From the NCBI RefSeq assembly GCF_016651105.1, contig NZ_JAEKEL010000001.1, positions 3,524,001 through 3,588,000 on the forward strand: 64,000 nt of DNA, read 5' to 3'. The number at the start of each line of letters is the position of its first letter. Positions within the stretch are counted from its first letter, which is position 1. The DNA comes from Pseudomonas sp. TH15. Its GTDB lineage: Bacteria; Pseudomonadota; Gammaproteobacteria; Pseudomonadales; Pseudomonadaceae. A program made the translations under genes and the position numbers. Of the stretch, positions 35,470 through 44,458 are shown one piece after another. A model generated the notes under the pieces. It was not told where the DNA came from, searched no databases, and saw only the letters and a program-made list of their open reading frames with translations.

Positions 35470-37505
35470 ATGCCTGCCCGTTCCCACCTCCTGCAACGAC
35501 GCCTCAATCCTCTGGCCGTCGCGTTGCTGTTCACCTCGCCGGTATTTGCCGGCGAGCCCCTTGAACTGCAACCCCAAGTCATCACCGGCAATCCACTTGG
35601 CAGCCAGGCACTGGCTTCGCCGTCGACGGTGCTCAGCGGCGACGACCTCACGCTGCAAACGAAGGGCAGCCTTGGCGAAACCCTGAACAAGCAACCCGGT
35701 GTTTCTTCGTCGTACTTCGGCCCGGGCGCGAGCCGGCCGATCATTCGCGGTCAGGACGGCGACCGCATCCGCATTCTGCGTAATGGTGTCGGCGCGCTGG
35801 ATGCTTCGTCGCTGTCTTACGATCACGCAGTACCACTGGACCCGGTCAACGTCGAGCGCATTGAAATCGTTCGTGGCCCTGCCGCCTTGCTCTATGGCGG
35901 CAGCGCCATCGGCGGGGTGGTCAACACCTTCGACAATCGCATCCCGACCGAGGCCATCGACGGCATCCACGGTGCCGGTGAGTTGCGTTACGGCGGCGCC
36001 GACACCACGCGCAGCAGCGCCGGCAAACTCGAGGCTGGCAACGGTGAGTTCGCTTTGCACCTGGACGCCAGCGCTCGTGAGTTCAATGACCTGAAAATCC
36101 CCGGTTACGCGAAAACCAGTCGCGAACGTGCCAGCGACGATGGCGATTCTAAAAAACATCGCCTGGCCAACAGCGACGGGCGTCAGGACGGCGGGGCAGT
36201 GGGGGCTCTTACACCTGGGATGACGGATACGCCGGCCTGTCCTACAGCAACTACAATTCGAACTACGGTTCGCCCGCCGAAGACGATGTGCGCATCCGCA
36301 TGCAACAGGAGCACTACGCCTTCGCCTCCGAGATGCGCAATCTCGACGGGCCGTTCAGCTCAATCAAACTCGATGCCGGTTACACCGATTACCAGCATCG
36401 TGAAATCGAAGGTGGCGAAGTCGGCACGACGTTCAAGAACAAAGGTTATGAAGCGCGAGTCGAGGCGCGGCACCAGCCTTTGGGGCCGTTCAACGGAGTG
36501 ATCGGTGCGCAAGTCAGCCGCAACCAGTTCTCGGCACTGGGCGAAGAAGCCTTCGTGCCGCAGACCGATACCGATGCCGGTGCGTTGTTTATTCTCGAAG
36601 AGCTGCAAGCCACCGATCGACTGCTGTTTACCCTCGGCGGGCGCCTTGAGCACACCACGGTCGATCCGGACGCCAAAAGTAACGAGCGTTTTGCCAACGC
36701 TGACCGCTCCAGCAGTTTCACCGCTGGCAGTCTGTCGTCCGGCGCGGTGTACACGCTGACGCCGATCTGGTCGGTGGCCGCGACGCTGGGATATACCGAG
36801 CGCGCGCCGACGTTCTACGAGCTATACGCCAACGGTGCCCACGTCGCGACCGGCACTTATGAAGTCGGGGATGCCGGGCTGTCGAAAGAGAAAGCCGTGT
36901 CCAGCGATCTGGCGTTACGTTTCGACAACGGCACGCACAAGGGCAGTGTCGGCGTGTTCTACAGTCACTTTTCCAATTACATCGGCTTGCTCGGCACTGG
37001 CCGCTCACTGAATGACGACGGCGAGGAAGATGCCGACGGCATTCCTGAATACACCTACTCCGGCGTCCGTGCACGCTTCAGCGGTATTGAAGCGCAAGAC
37101 CGCTGGGCGCTCGGTGAAAACGCCTATGGCAAGTTCGCCCTGGAAGTGTCCGGCGACTACACCCGTGCGAAGAACCTCGACAGCGGCGAGAACCTGCCGC
37201 GCATTGCCCCGTTGCGGTTGAACAGCGGCCTGCTGTGGGAACTGGATCGTTGGCAGGCGCGGATCGATGTCGAGCACGCCAGTTCACAGCATCGCGTGCC
37301 GGCCAATGAAAGCAGCACCGATGGCTACACCACTCTGGGCGCCAACGTGGGATATCACTTCGACGTCGGCCAGAGCAAATGGCTGGCCTTCGTCAACGCC
37401 GAGAACCTGACCAATCAAACCGTTCGCTATGCCAGTTCGATCCTGCGCGACATTGCGCCGGCAGAAGGGCGCAGCATCCAGGTCGGGTTACGCACGACGT
37501 TCTGA
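35470..37505 (+). pseudogene. znuD: TonB-dependent outer-membrane receptor, ZnuD (zinc) type, broken by a one-base frameshift
   Basis: With one base restored this is a 678-residue receptor: signal peptide (LAVALLFTSPVFA), plug domain (residues about 40-160, with RPIIRGQDGDRIRILRNGVG and NVERIEIVRGPAALLYGGSAIGGVVN) and a beta-barrel ending in a terminal phenylalanine (VGLRTTF). The plug closely resembles ZnuD of Neisseria and the Zur-controlled receptor PA0781 of P. aeruginosa, and a Zur-like box lies upstream, so zinc or zinc-complex uptake is likely. The frame changes at the G-run 36201-36205: with a sixth G the text reads on as GSYTWDDGYAGLSY. Both halves are otherwise free of stops, so a base-calling error is as likely as a true mutation. 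Confidence 0.88.
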
Positions 37506-37509
37506 TAAT

Positions 37510-37602
37510 CCCACGTAGGAGCTGCCGCAGGCTGCGATCTGTTGATCTTGTTTTTTACAATCAACATCAAAAGATCGCAGCCTGCGGCAGCTCCTACACG
37601 GG
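37510..37602. repeat. REP-type inverted pair (GATCGCAGCC/GGAGCTGCC family)
   Basis: Arms CCCACGTAGGAGCTGCCGCA... and ...GCGGCAGCTCCTACACGGG, with inner GATCTGTTGATCTT and AAAAGATCGC. It lies between the convergent receptor and sulfatase genes. Confidence 0.85.
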
Positions 37603-37607
37603 CGTGC

Positions 37608-39818
37608 TCAGGTGGATTGGGCGGTGTCGTCTTCGGGCACGTCGTCGAGCATGTCCTCTTGGCCCGGCAATTCAGTGATCACGCTGAAGTCCGTCACTTC
37701 GACGGCGCCCAGGCCGTAACCCAACAAGTGGAAGGAAAACGCCTTGCGCTCTTGCGGGTTGTCGAAGCTGAAGTTCATTTCCAGTGGCTGGTCGGCGGTC
37801 GCCACCATTTCCTGCGGCAGACCGATCTGCACGTCCTGTTCAAACTCCTTGGCCTTGAGCTGAATGTACGCTGCTTGCTGCGGATCGACCGAACGCACTG
37901 TCAGGCGCACGCGGGTGTGCGAACCCTTGGGCATTTCCAGATACTGCGCGCCGATCAGATTATCGGCCCAGTCATCCTTGATCTGCGCCTGCAGCGGGAT
38001 GACGTTGGTGCTGCCGAACTGATAGCGGTGATTGAGCGGCGTGCGCAGCAACGACAGGTCCAGCGCGTTGGCGCGGGCGGCGATCTGCCTGGCGGGATGA
38101 CCGCTGTAAGTGCCCTTGAACGTAGCGCTTTCAGCGATGAAACCGGCACTCTCGTAATAGCGGCAACGGCGCGGCATGTCGCACTCGGCGAAGATCCCCT
38201 GACCGTTGTGATAGCGCAGTTTGCCGTTGGTGAACGACATGATTTCGCGCCCGCTGTCGTAGTCGCGAAACAGCGAGCGGCCGCTCAGGGCGGAGGGCAC
38301 CGGCAGGTCGAAATAGTCGAGGATCGAAGTGCTCAGGTCGACGTGGCCATACACGCCTTTGTTCAGCCGTGGCAGTTGTTCGTGCTCCGGCGCCAGTGTC
38401 AGGTTGAAACCCCAGGAGGAGGCCAGGCGCACACCATCGATGCCATGGGATTCATCCGAAGTGATCACCACCAGCGTGTCTTTCAACACGCCTTGGCGTT
38501 CGAGACCGCTGAGGAACTGCTCCAGCGCATCGTCGAGGTAGCCGACGGCGGCTTGCTTGGGCGTTTCGTAGCGCTCCAGATAATCTTCCGGTGCGGAGTA
38601 GGGCTGGTGGGTGCCCACAGTCAGCAGCGTCAGCATCCACGGTTTTTTCTGCTTTTTCAGTTGGCCGACATAGTCCAGCGCACCCTCGAAGAACGCTTTG
38701 TCGTCCTTGCCCCACGGGAATTCCAGATGGTTGGCGTTGGTGAACCATTCCAGACCATGGGTCGCATCGAAACCGATGTGCGGCATGATTTTGTCTTTGG
38801 CCATGAAGCGCAGCCCGGCACCTTGCAGGTAGTGGGTGCTGAAGCCGTGTTCGCGCAATTGTGCCGGCAGGCACGCCTGATTGCGTTCGTTGAGGGTGAG
38901 CATTTCCACGCCTTTTGGCGTGCCGTTATTGAGCTTGTCATAATCGCCGCAGAGCATCGCGTACAGACCGCGAATGGTCTGGTGCGTGTGCAGCACGTAA
39001 TCCGGGGTGTTCATGCCGCGCTCGGCCCAGCGGCTGAGGTTGGGCATCAGGTCTTCCTGATAGTGGCTGCCGATGGCTTCACGGTTGGCGCGGATATAGG
39101 CGCCGGGAATGCCCTCCAGGGCGATGATCAACACGTTGCGCGCCTGACCCGGTGCCGCCAGCAATTTTTGCCCATTGAGATCGACATCGGTCAGTCCGGC
39201 CATGACCGGCGCGGGTTCTTCGACATCGCCGTCCAGCCATTCTTCGGCGCGGATCTGCAGATCAGCGACCTCGCTGGCCATCAGTTGATGCGGCAGGTTA
39301 TAGGCGCGCCATGGGTCAGTCTCGCTCGGCCACAGGTTCTGCACGCCCCAATGAGCGGCGAACAACACCAACGGCGCGCTCCATACCGCGCGGGGCAGCG
39401 CTGGGCGCGCCGTTCCGCGCGCGGTGAATTGCGTCAGCACCCAGAACAGCAGGGCCAGCAACAGCGTGATGCCCAATCCCGGATGGGCCAACCCGCCGCC
39501 CGTAGAGTTTTCCACGAACTGCGGATCGATCAGGTAATGAATGTCGGAAGGCGTCGGCAGGCGCCCGACCGCGCTGACCAGTTCGGCGGTCGCCACCGCC
39601 AGCAGGCCCCAGAACAGCAGCACTGGCAACGCCAGCCACCACGCCCGGCGATGCAGCAAAACCACCAGCAAACTGCCAATGGCCAGATCTGACAAATAGC
39701 CCAGTGGTGTCGACCAACCCACCGCCGCGCGCAGGCACACCGGCACGATCAGCACCAAAACAATCAACGAAAAGAGGCGGGCAGTTGGCTGCCGCAACCG
39801 GTTAAAAAGAGCGCTCAC
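37608..39818 (-). CDS. LTA-synthase-like membrane sulfatase/phosphotransferase
   Basis: A 736-residue protein with four or five membrane segments in the first 160 residues, then a large periplasmic alkaline-phosphatase-fold domain. The catalytic threonine is probably in HTHQTIRGLYAMLCGDY; metal-binding parts include NVLIIALEGIP, TVGTHQPY and ITSDESHG. Family members move phosphoglycerol or phosphoethanolamine groups onto glucans, lipids or lipopolysaccharide; which of these applies is not visible. The start is a GTG at 39818, with GGAAGG on the coding strand at proper distance and no ATG nearby. The acidic tail (EDMLDDVPEDDTAQ) is odd for the family. Confidence 0.85.
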   Translation of the reverse strand: MSALFNRLRQPTARLFSLIVLVLIVPVCLRAAVGWSTPLGYLSDLAIGSLLVVLLHRRAWWLALPVLLFWGLLAVATAELVSAVGRLPTPSDIHYLIDPQFVENSTGGGLAHPGLGITLLLALLFWVLTQFTARGTARPALPRAVWSAPLVLFAAHWGVQNLWPSETDPWRAYNLPHQLMASEVADLQIRAEEWLDGDVEEPAPVMAGLTDVDLNGQKLLAAPGQARNVLIIALEGIPGAYIRANREAIGSHYQEDLMPNLSRWAERGMNTPDYVLHTHQTIRGLYAMLCGDYDKLNNGTPKGVEMLTLNERNQACLPAQLREHGFSTHYLQGAGLRFMAKDKIMPHIGFDATHGLEWFTNANHLEFPWGKDDKAFFEGALDYVGQLKKQKKPWMLTLLTVGTHQPYSAPEDYLERYETPKQAAVGYLDDALEQFLSGLERQGVLKDTLVVITSDESHGIDGVRLASSWGFNLTLAPEHEQLPRLNKGVYGHVDLSTSILDYFDLPVPSALSGRSLFRDYDSGREIMSFTNGKLRYHNGQGIFAECDMPRRCRYYESAGFIAESATFKGTYSGHPARQIAARANALDLSLLRTPLNHRYQFGSTNVIPLQAQIKDDWADNLIGAQYLEMPKGSHTRVRLTVRSVDPQQAAYIQLKAKEFEQDVQIGLPQEMVATADQPLEMNFSFDNPQERKAFSFHLLGYGLGAVEVTDFSVITELPGQEDMLDDVPEDDTAQST

Positions 39819-40031
39819 AAAAAAGACCTTCCAGTCATTAAAACGTCAAAAAAGTGTGCGCGATGATACCAAGGGTCAGCTGTCTGATCGCCTTTTAAAA
39901 CAGTTGGGTGATCTGGTTTTGGCGAGTGCTTGGTGGCTTGCAGCCCTGAGTGGCTCTCGTCTGCCCCGGCAATTGGCGATATTGCTGTCGATGGTTTTAT
40001 TGTTTCAGGCTGTTTAACCCGTACCCGAATC

Positions 40032-40118
40032 TCCTGTAGGCGCTACGGCACGCGGCGATCTTTTAAAGACCAGGATCAAAAGATCGCCGCCTCGTTGCAC
40101 TCGTCAGCTCCTACAGGG
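40032..40118. repeat. REP-type inverted pair, degenerate
   Basis: Left arm TCCTGTAGGCGCTACGGCAC..., right arm ...GTCAGCTCCTACAGG, with inner GCGGCGATCTTTT and AAAAGATCGCCGC. This is the only recognisable item in the 306-base gap 39819-40124; I see nothing else in that gap. Confidence 0.75.
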
Positions 40119-40124
40119 ATCGTC

Positions 40125-40322
40125 TCAGGCTTGACTGTCGTCGAAGATGTTTTCAATCGGCATTTCGAATGCCCGGGCAATCTGGAAGGCCAAGGGCAAA
40201 CTCGGGTCGTAGCGTTCGTTTTCGATCGCATTGATGGTCTGGCGCGACACGTTCAGGCGTTCCGCCAGATCGACCTGCGACCACTTGCGCTCGGCGCGCA
40301 GTTCCTTCAGGCGATTTTTCAT
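40125..40322 (-). CDS. Short XRE-family (HTH) transcriptional regulator
   Basis: A 65-residue one-domain regulator: LKELRAERKWSQVDLAERLNVSRQTINAIENERYDPSLPLAFQIARAF is a complete Cro/CI-type helix-turn-helix, of the kind seen in YozG-like repressors. The ATG at 40322 overlaps the stop of the membrane-protein gene before it (ATGA), so the two are translated together. A perfect palindrome upstream of the pair (40704-40727) is the probable operator, suggesting autoregulation. Confidence 0.9.
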   Translation of the reverse strand: MKNRLKELRAERKWSQVDLAERLNVSRQTINAIENERYDPSLPLAFQIARAFEMPIENIFDDSQA

Positions 40323-40693
40323 TGGTAGCGGCGTCGGGCGATTTGCAGGCCGAGGATCCACATCAGCCCCATCACCGGCCACACACACGTCCACGGAATG
40401 TGCGGCGCACCGACGTTTTCCAGAAAACCGTAGCTGAACGTCAGCAGGGCCGAGGCGGCGAAGGCAAAACCCAGTGCTTCAAACTGAATGCGCAGATGCA
40501 TTTCGTCCATGCGTCGCATGTTGCGCACGATGGCCCAGCACATCAGGCCTGCCGGGAGGATCGGGGTCAGCGCCACCACGGATCGCAGAATAATGTTGGC
40601 ATCCAGCAGGTACTGGCTGGCGATCAGGGAAAGGCTCAACACCAGCACGTAGAGCACCAATGCGGCGCCCAGTTCGAGGTAGTAGCGGTTCAT
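40319..40693 (-). CDS. Four-helix membrane protein paired with the XRE regulator
   Basis: A 124-residue protein with four hydrophobic segments (about residues 8-28, 37-57, 75-92 and 102-118) and few charges between. I know no function. Small membrane proteins paired with a YozG-like HTH repressor are a recurring arrangement in bacteria, and the membrane partner may control the repressor. The start is at 40693 and the end overlaps the regulator start. Confidence 0.8.
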   Translation of the reverse strand: MNRYYLELGAALVLYVLVLSLSLIASQYLLDANIILRSVVALTPILPAGLMCWAIVRNMRRMDEMHLRIQFEALGFAFAASALLTFSYGFLENVGAPHIPWTCVWPVMGLMWILGLQIARRRYQ

Positions 40694-40703
40694 TCTTCAA
40701 TTC

Positions 40704-40727
40704 CTATGTAAAAGACCCTTTACATAG
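40704..40727. promoter_or_regulatory. Operator palindrome of the membrane protein/XRE operon
   Basis: Perfect 9-base inverted repeats, CTATGTAAA and TTTACATAG, separated by six bases (AGACCC), located 10 bases before the operon's first start codon. A partial third copy of the half-site, GATGTAAAG, is at about 40744-40752. Dimers of the XRE regulator would be expected to bind here. Confidence 0.75.
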
Positions 40728-40770
40728 TCGCCGAAGCGTTTTCTGATGTAAAGCACGCTTTCCATTGGCG

Positions 40771-40808
40771 AAAAAACGGGGCGGCATGATCATCAATCAT
40801 GCCGCCCC
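40771..40808 (-). terminator. Intrinsic terminator of the Sco/PCuAC operon
   Basis: On the minus strand, GGGGCGGCATGAT and ATCATGCCGCCCC pair perfectly around a five-base loop and are followed by TTTTTT. It lies about 22 bases past the stop of the PCuAC gene. Confidence 0.92.
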
Positions 40809-40830
40809 GCAGGTCTTTCAGTCAGTCGGA

Positions 40831-41316
40831 TCAGTGCATTTTGCTGTGATCGTGACCTTCCATGTTGGTCAGCGCGCGGACCGGCGCTTTGACCTCGAGG
40901 GTTTCTTTCTCGCCCTTGGCGTTCTCGACGGTCAGGGTCAGCGGCACGCTCTCGCCTTCTTTCAACTGAGCGGTCAGGCCCATCAGCATCACGTGGTAGC
41001 CGTTCGGATCAAGCTTGACGGCTTTGCCAGCGGGCAGCTCGACGAACTTCACCGGGCCCATGCTCATGACGTCGTTTTTCATGGTCATTTCGTGAATCTG
41101 CACGTCTTTCGCCACCGGCGTCGCAACGCTGAGCAGCTTGCTGTCGCTGTCGCTGTCGGCGGTGACGGTCATGAACGCGCCGCTCGCGGTCTGGGTCGGC
41201 ACGGTGGCACGTACCCAGGCATCGTCGACTTTGGTCTGCGCCGACGCCTGGAAAGCCAGGCCCATCAGCGACAGGGCCAGCGCGGCGCGTTTTATGTTGT
41301 TCAAAACAGGGTGCAT
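40831..41316 (-). CDS. Periplasmic copper chaperone, PCuAC family
   Basis: A 161-residue protein with a signal peptide (ALALSLMGLAFQASA) and the copper-binding arrangement of the family: HEMTMKNDVMSM followed about 22 residues later by HVMLMG, that is His and Met ligands for Cu(I). The C-terminus is also His/Met rich (MEGHDHSKMH). PCuAC proteins deliver copper to the CuA or CuB site of cytochrome oxidase, often with a Sco protein. The start at 41316 overlaps the sco stop by one base, which fits co-translation and excludes the longer frame to 41355. Confidence 0.92.
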   Translation of the reverse strand: MHPVLNNIKRAALALSLMGLAFQASAQTKVDDAWVRATVPTQTASGAFMTVTADSDSDSKLLSVATPVAKDVQIHEMTMKNDVMSMGPVKFVELPAGKAVKLDPNGYHVMLMGLTAQLKEGESVPLTLTVENAKGEKETLEVKAPVRALTNMEGHDHSKMH

Positions 41317-41921
41317 CAGCAAACCTCCATAACAGTAAGCAAATCTTCGGTGCATTCTTCTGCCGAAAGCGAGGTGGACAGGCCCATGCGCAAGCCGCCA
41401 CGAGAGTCGTAGACGTAACTGGTGGACGTGTGCGAGATGGTGTAGGTATCGCCCGCCGGGACCTTCTCGTAGAACACGTCGAATTCCTTGGCGGTGGCCT
41501 TGGTTTCCTCAAGCGTGCCGTACAGCGCCACAAAGCTCGGGTCGAAGGCTTTCATGTAGGCGTCGAGGATTTCTGGCGTGTCGCGTTCGGGATCAAGGGT
41601 GATGAAGATCACCTGCAAGCGATCGCCGTCCTTGCCCATCAGTTTCTTGATTTTCGCCGCGCGGGCGAGGGTGGTCGGGCAGACTGCCGGGCACTGGGTG
41701 AAGCCGAAGAAGATCATCGGCATCATGCCGCGAAAGCTCGACAGCGACATGGTTTCGCCGTCGGTGTTCTTCAGCTTGAAGGTGCGTCCGAGGATCTTGT
41801 CACTCAGATCCTTGCCGTACTTGTACGACAGTTCGCCGCGGGTGTCGCAGCCGGCGAGCAGGCCGAGCCCGAGTACGCCCATTCCCGCAAGCACCTTGCG
41901 GCGAGTCAACAAAGCCGTCAT
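41316..41921 (-). CDS. Sco1/SenC family copper-delivery lipoprotein
   Basis: A 201-residue thioredoxin-like protein. The N-terminal signal ends in a lipobox (GLLAGCDTRG), so it is anchored in the membrane facing the periplasm. The copper and redox motif CPAVCP (CxxxC) is near residue 77, and the third ligand histidine lies in TISHTSTSYVYD. Sco proteins load copper into the CuA centre of cytochrome oxidase or keep its cysteines reduced. It is the first gene of a two-gene operon with PCuAC. Confidence 0.93.
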   Translation of the reverse strand: MTALLTRRKVLAGMGVLGLGLLAGCDTRGELSYKYGKDLSDKILGRTFKLKNTDGETMSLSSFRGMMPMIFFGFTQCPAVCPTTLARAAKIKKLMGKDGDRLQVIFITLDPERDTPEILDAYMKAFDPSFVALYGTLEETKATAKEFDVFYEKVPAGDTYTISHTSTSYVYDSRGGLRMGLSTSLSAEECTEDLLTVMEVC

Positions 41922-42076
41922 CTAATACCGCCTTTTGCAGCCCGTCAGTCGACAGGACTGGCGGGGGTTAACCGTAAAAGCGGCGCATGATACCAAACTG
42001 AGACCAGACGACGGCTGCGGATCGCCGTGCGGCGTGGGATAGGGCGACAAAAGGTGTAAGAAAAAGTGACGAGTGC

Positions 42077-43471
42077 TCACTGTGCGCGCGGTTCATCGCC
42101 CCGCCAGCCGCCGCCCAGCGCGGTGTACAGGTTGACCTCGGCGACCAGTTGCGCGAGGCGATCAGTGATCAGACCTTGCTGTGAACTGAACAACGAACGC
42201 TGCGCATCGAGAAACGTCAGGCTGCTGTCGACGCCGTTCTTGTAACGATTCTGCGCCAGGTTGTAATAGGTTTGCGTGGCTTGCACCAGGTCGCTTTGGG
42301 CCTGCAGTTGTTGCTGATAAGTGGCGCGCGCTGCCAGTCCATCGGCCACTTCCTGAAACGCCGTTTGAATCGATTTTTCGTATTCGGCGACCGCCACGTC
42401 TTTCTGCAACTTTGAGTAATCCAGGCTCGCACGCAGGCTGCCGGCATTGAAAATCGGCAGGCTGATTTGCGGTTGAAACGTCCACGCGCCGGAGCCGCTG
42501 CCGAACAGTCCGGAGAGATCGCGGCTGGAGGTACCGGCGTTGGCGGTCAGGCTGACACTGGGGAAAAACGCCGCCCGCGCGGCGCCGATATTGGCGTTGG
42601 CGGCTTTGAGTTTGTACTCGGCCTGAAGAATGTCCGGGCGCCGTTGCAGCAGGTCCGAGGGCAACCCGGCAGGCAGTTGTTCCACCAGATCGCTGGCGAG
42701 TGGACGCACGGGCAACGACTCCGGTACCGGTGCACCGACCAACAGCGTCAGGCTGTTCAAGTCCTGCGCGACCTGGCGTTGATAGCGCGCCAGATTGGCC
42801 CGTGAACTGTCGACACTGGTTTTCGCCTGAGCCTGTTCCAGCGCGGAAGACTTGCCGGCGTCGCGGTTGCGCGTGGTCAGGTGCAGGCTTTGTTCATCGG
42901 CAGCGAGGGTGTCGCGGGTCAGTTCAAGCAGTTCCTGATCGGCGCGCCAGGTCAGGTAAGCGTTGGCGACGTTGGCCACCAGACTCAACTGCGCGCTGCG
43001 CCGCGCCTCTTCGGTGGACAGCCAGGTTTGCAAGGCCTGCTCGCTGAGGCTGCGCACCCGGCCGAAAAAATCCAGTTCATAGGCACTGATGCCGAGATTG
43101 ACCGCGTAGGTCGAATTAATCAGCGCTTTGCTTTTGGTCACACTGGGTGGCATGCGCTGGCGCGATTCGCTGGCATTGGCCGACACCGCTGGATACAGGT
43201 CGGCACGCTGAATGCGGTATTGCGCCTGGAAGGCTTCGACATTGAGCGCTGCGACGCGCAAGTCGCGGTTGTTGATCAAGGCGCTTTCGATGAGTTGTTG
43301 CAGGGCTGGATCATTGAACAGCGTGCGCCAGTCTTCAGTGCTGGCCGAGGCCAGCGTCGGCGTCGGGTATTGCGCGGCAACAGGGGCTGCGGGCCGCTGG
43401 TAGTCAGGAATCAGCGAGCAGCCGGCCATCAGCATAGCTAAGGACAGCAGAGAGAATCGCAACGTCGACAT
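42077..43471 (-). CDS. Outer-membrane efflux lipoprotein (NodT/OprM family)
   Basis: A 464-residue TolC-like channel protein. The signal ends in a lipobox (AMLMAGCSL), and the repeated structural halves are typical: NRDLRVAALNVEAFQAQYRIQRADLYPAV and AEYKLKAANANIGAARAAFFPSVSLTANAG. It forms the outer-membrane duct of tripartite pumps. No inner-membrane pump or adaptor gene is adjacent. I recall NodT-like genes upstream of the LuxR gene at several Pseudomonas lipopeptide loci, with the MacA/MacB pump genes at the far end, so export of the lipopeptide is a good guess. The start at 43471 gives a correct lipoprotein signal; the longer frame runs through a repeat. Confidence 0.92.
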   Translation of the reverse strand: MSTLRFSLLSLAMLMAGCSLIPDYQRPAAPVAAQYPTPTLASASTEDWRTLFNDPALQQLIESALINNRDLRVAALNVEAFQAQYRIQRADLYPAVSANASESRQRMPPSVTKSKALINSTYAVNLGISAYELDFFGRVRSLSEQALQTWLSTEEARRSAQLSLVANVANAYLTWRADQELLELTRDTLAADEQSLHLTTRNRDAGKSSALEQAQAKTSVDSSRANLARYQRQVAQDLNSLTLLVGAPVPESLPVRPLASDLVEQLPAGLPSDLLQRRPDILQAEYKLKAANANIGAARAAFFPSVSLTANAGTSSRDLSGLFGSGSGAWTFQPQISLPIFNAGSLRASLDYSKLQKDVAVAEYEKSIQTAFQEVADGLAARATYQQQLQAQSDLVQATQTYYNLAQNRYKNGVDSSLTFLDAQRSLFSSQQGLITDRLAQLVAEVNLYTALGGGWRGDEPRAQ

Positions 43472-43532
43472 CGAACAGCCTCGTTCATGAAAGAGCAGAT
43501 GCTTGTAGTGAACAACCCGTAAGCCAGACACC

Positions 43533-43626
43533 CCCTGTAGGAGCTGCGGCACGCTGCGATCTTTTGATCTGGTTTTGAACAAAGCAGGATCAAAAGATCG
43601 CAACGTGCCGCAGCTCCTACACGGGT
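43533..43626. repeat. REP-type inverted pair (GATCGCAGC family)
   Basis: Arms CCCCTGTAGGAGCTGCGGCA... and ...GCCGCAGCTCCTACACGGG, with inner GATCTTTTGATCT and AGGATCAAAAGATCGC. Lies between the LuxR gene and the efflux lipoprotein gene, both on the minus strand. Confidence 0.85.
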
Positions 43627-43663
43627 TGAAGTCAGTGGGAGATTTTGTGCAGGCTCAACCCGG

Positions 43664-44458
43664 TCAGGCCCCGGCCATCCATTTCGCCAGGCCATGCCGG
43701 CCACGGACACCCAATTTGGCCGTGGCACGTTTGAGATAGGTCTCGATCGAGCTGTTCTTGACCCGCAGTTTTTCCGCCATTTGCGGCACGGTGGCGCCAG
43801 TCAACAAACCCAGGCAAACCTCTTTTTCACGCGCCGACAGCACAATCGCGCTGAACCCCAACCGTTCATCAAACACCTGCGCCAGCGGCGCCTGATCCAG
43901 TTCGGCCATGGGCTGGCGCGGTTGCCTGGCGAGGGTTTGCCGGCTGATCTGCGCATGTCGCTCGATCAGCGGCAACAGGGTGTCGGAGAGACTCTTGAGA
44001 AACGACAGTTCCGGCAGAGAAAACACCCGCTGGGTGTGCGGCCGGTAAAACGAGATGACGCAGCGCCGGTTGGAAGTGCGCGACACCAGATTGCACTGAT
44101 GAACGCTGTACGCAGGGTGGCGAGATTGCAGCGAAGCTCTCAACTGGATCAGCAACGAGTCGTTCATTTCGATCATCTTCTCCAGCAGCGGATGATCGTC
44201 CGGACGCTCCAGCGGAACGGACGGCGCACAATGCTGTGCCAGTCCGGCACTGCCCAGCGCCTTGATCTCGACCACGCTGGCCTGGCGCTCATCCAGCGTC
44301 CACTCACTGAGATCGACCCGGTTGACCGGTACCAGCGTGTCGACCAACTGGAACATGTTCGTGGCGAAGTGATCATCGCCGGTGCTCGCAATCAGTTCCC
44401 CAAGTTGCCAGTAGAAGTGCGGATTTTCCATGTCGCGAATGCTGCCGGTCAGATTCAT
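43664..44458 (-). CDS. LuxR-type regulator next to the lipopeptide synthetase genes
   Basis: A 264-residue protein with a C-terminal LuxR helix-turn-helix (SAREKEVCLGLLTGATVPQMAEKLRVKNSSIETYLKRATAKLGV). The N-terminal 190 residues contain no clear autoinducer-binding or receiver domain, as in the lipopeptide regulators of Pseudomonas (SalA, SyrF, ViscAR, MassAR type), which sit at the edge of such loci. The start at 44458 is favoured because AAGGA lies at proper distance; an ATG at 44467 lacks such spacing. It is divergent from the synthetase gene across a 485-base gap and probably activates it. Confidence 0.88.
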   Translation of the reverse strand: MNLTGSIRDMENPHFYWQLGELIASTGDDHFATNMFQLVDTLVPVNRVDLSEWTLDERQASVVEIKALGSAGLAQHCAPSVPLERPDDHPLLEKMIEMNDSLLIQLRASLQSRHPAYSVHQCNLVSRTSNRRCVISFYRPHTQRVFSLPELSFLKSLSDTLLPLIERHAQISRQTLARQPRQPMAELDQAPLAQVFDERLGFSAIVLSAREKEVCLGLLTGATVPQMAEKLRVKNSSIETYLKRATAKLGVRGRHGLAKWMAGA

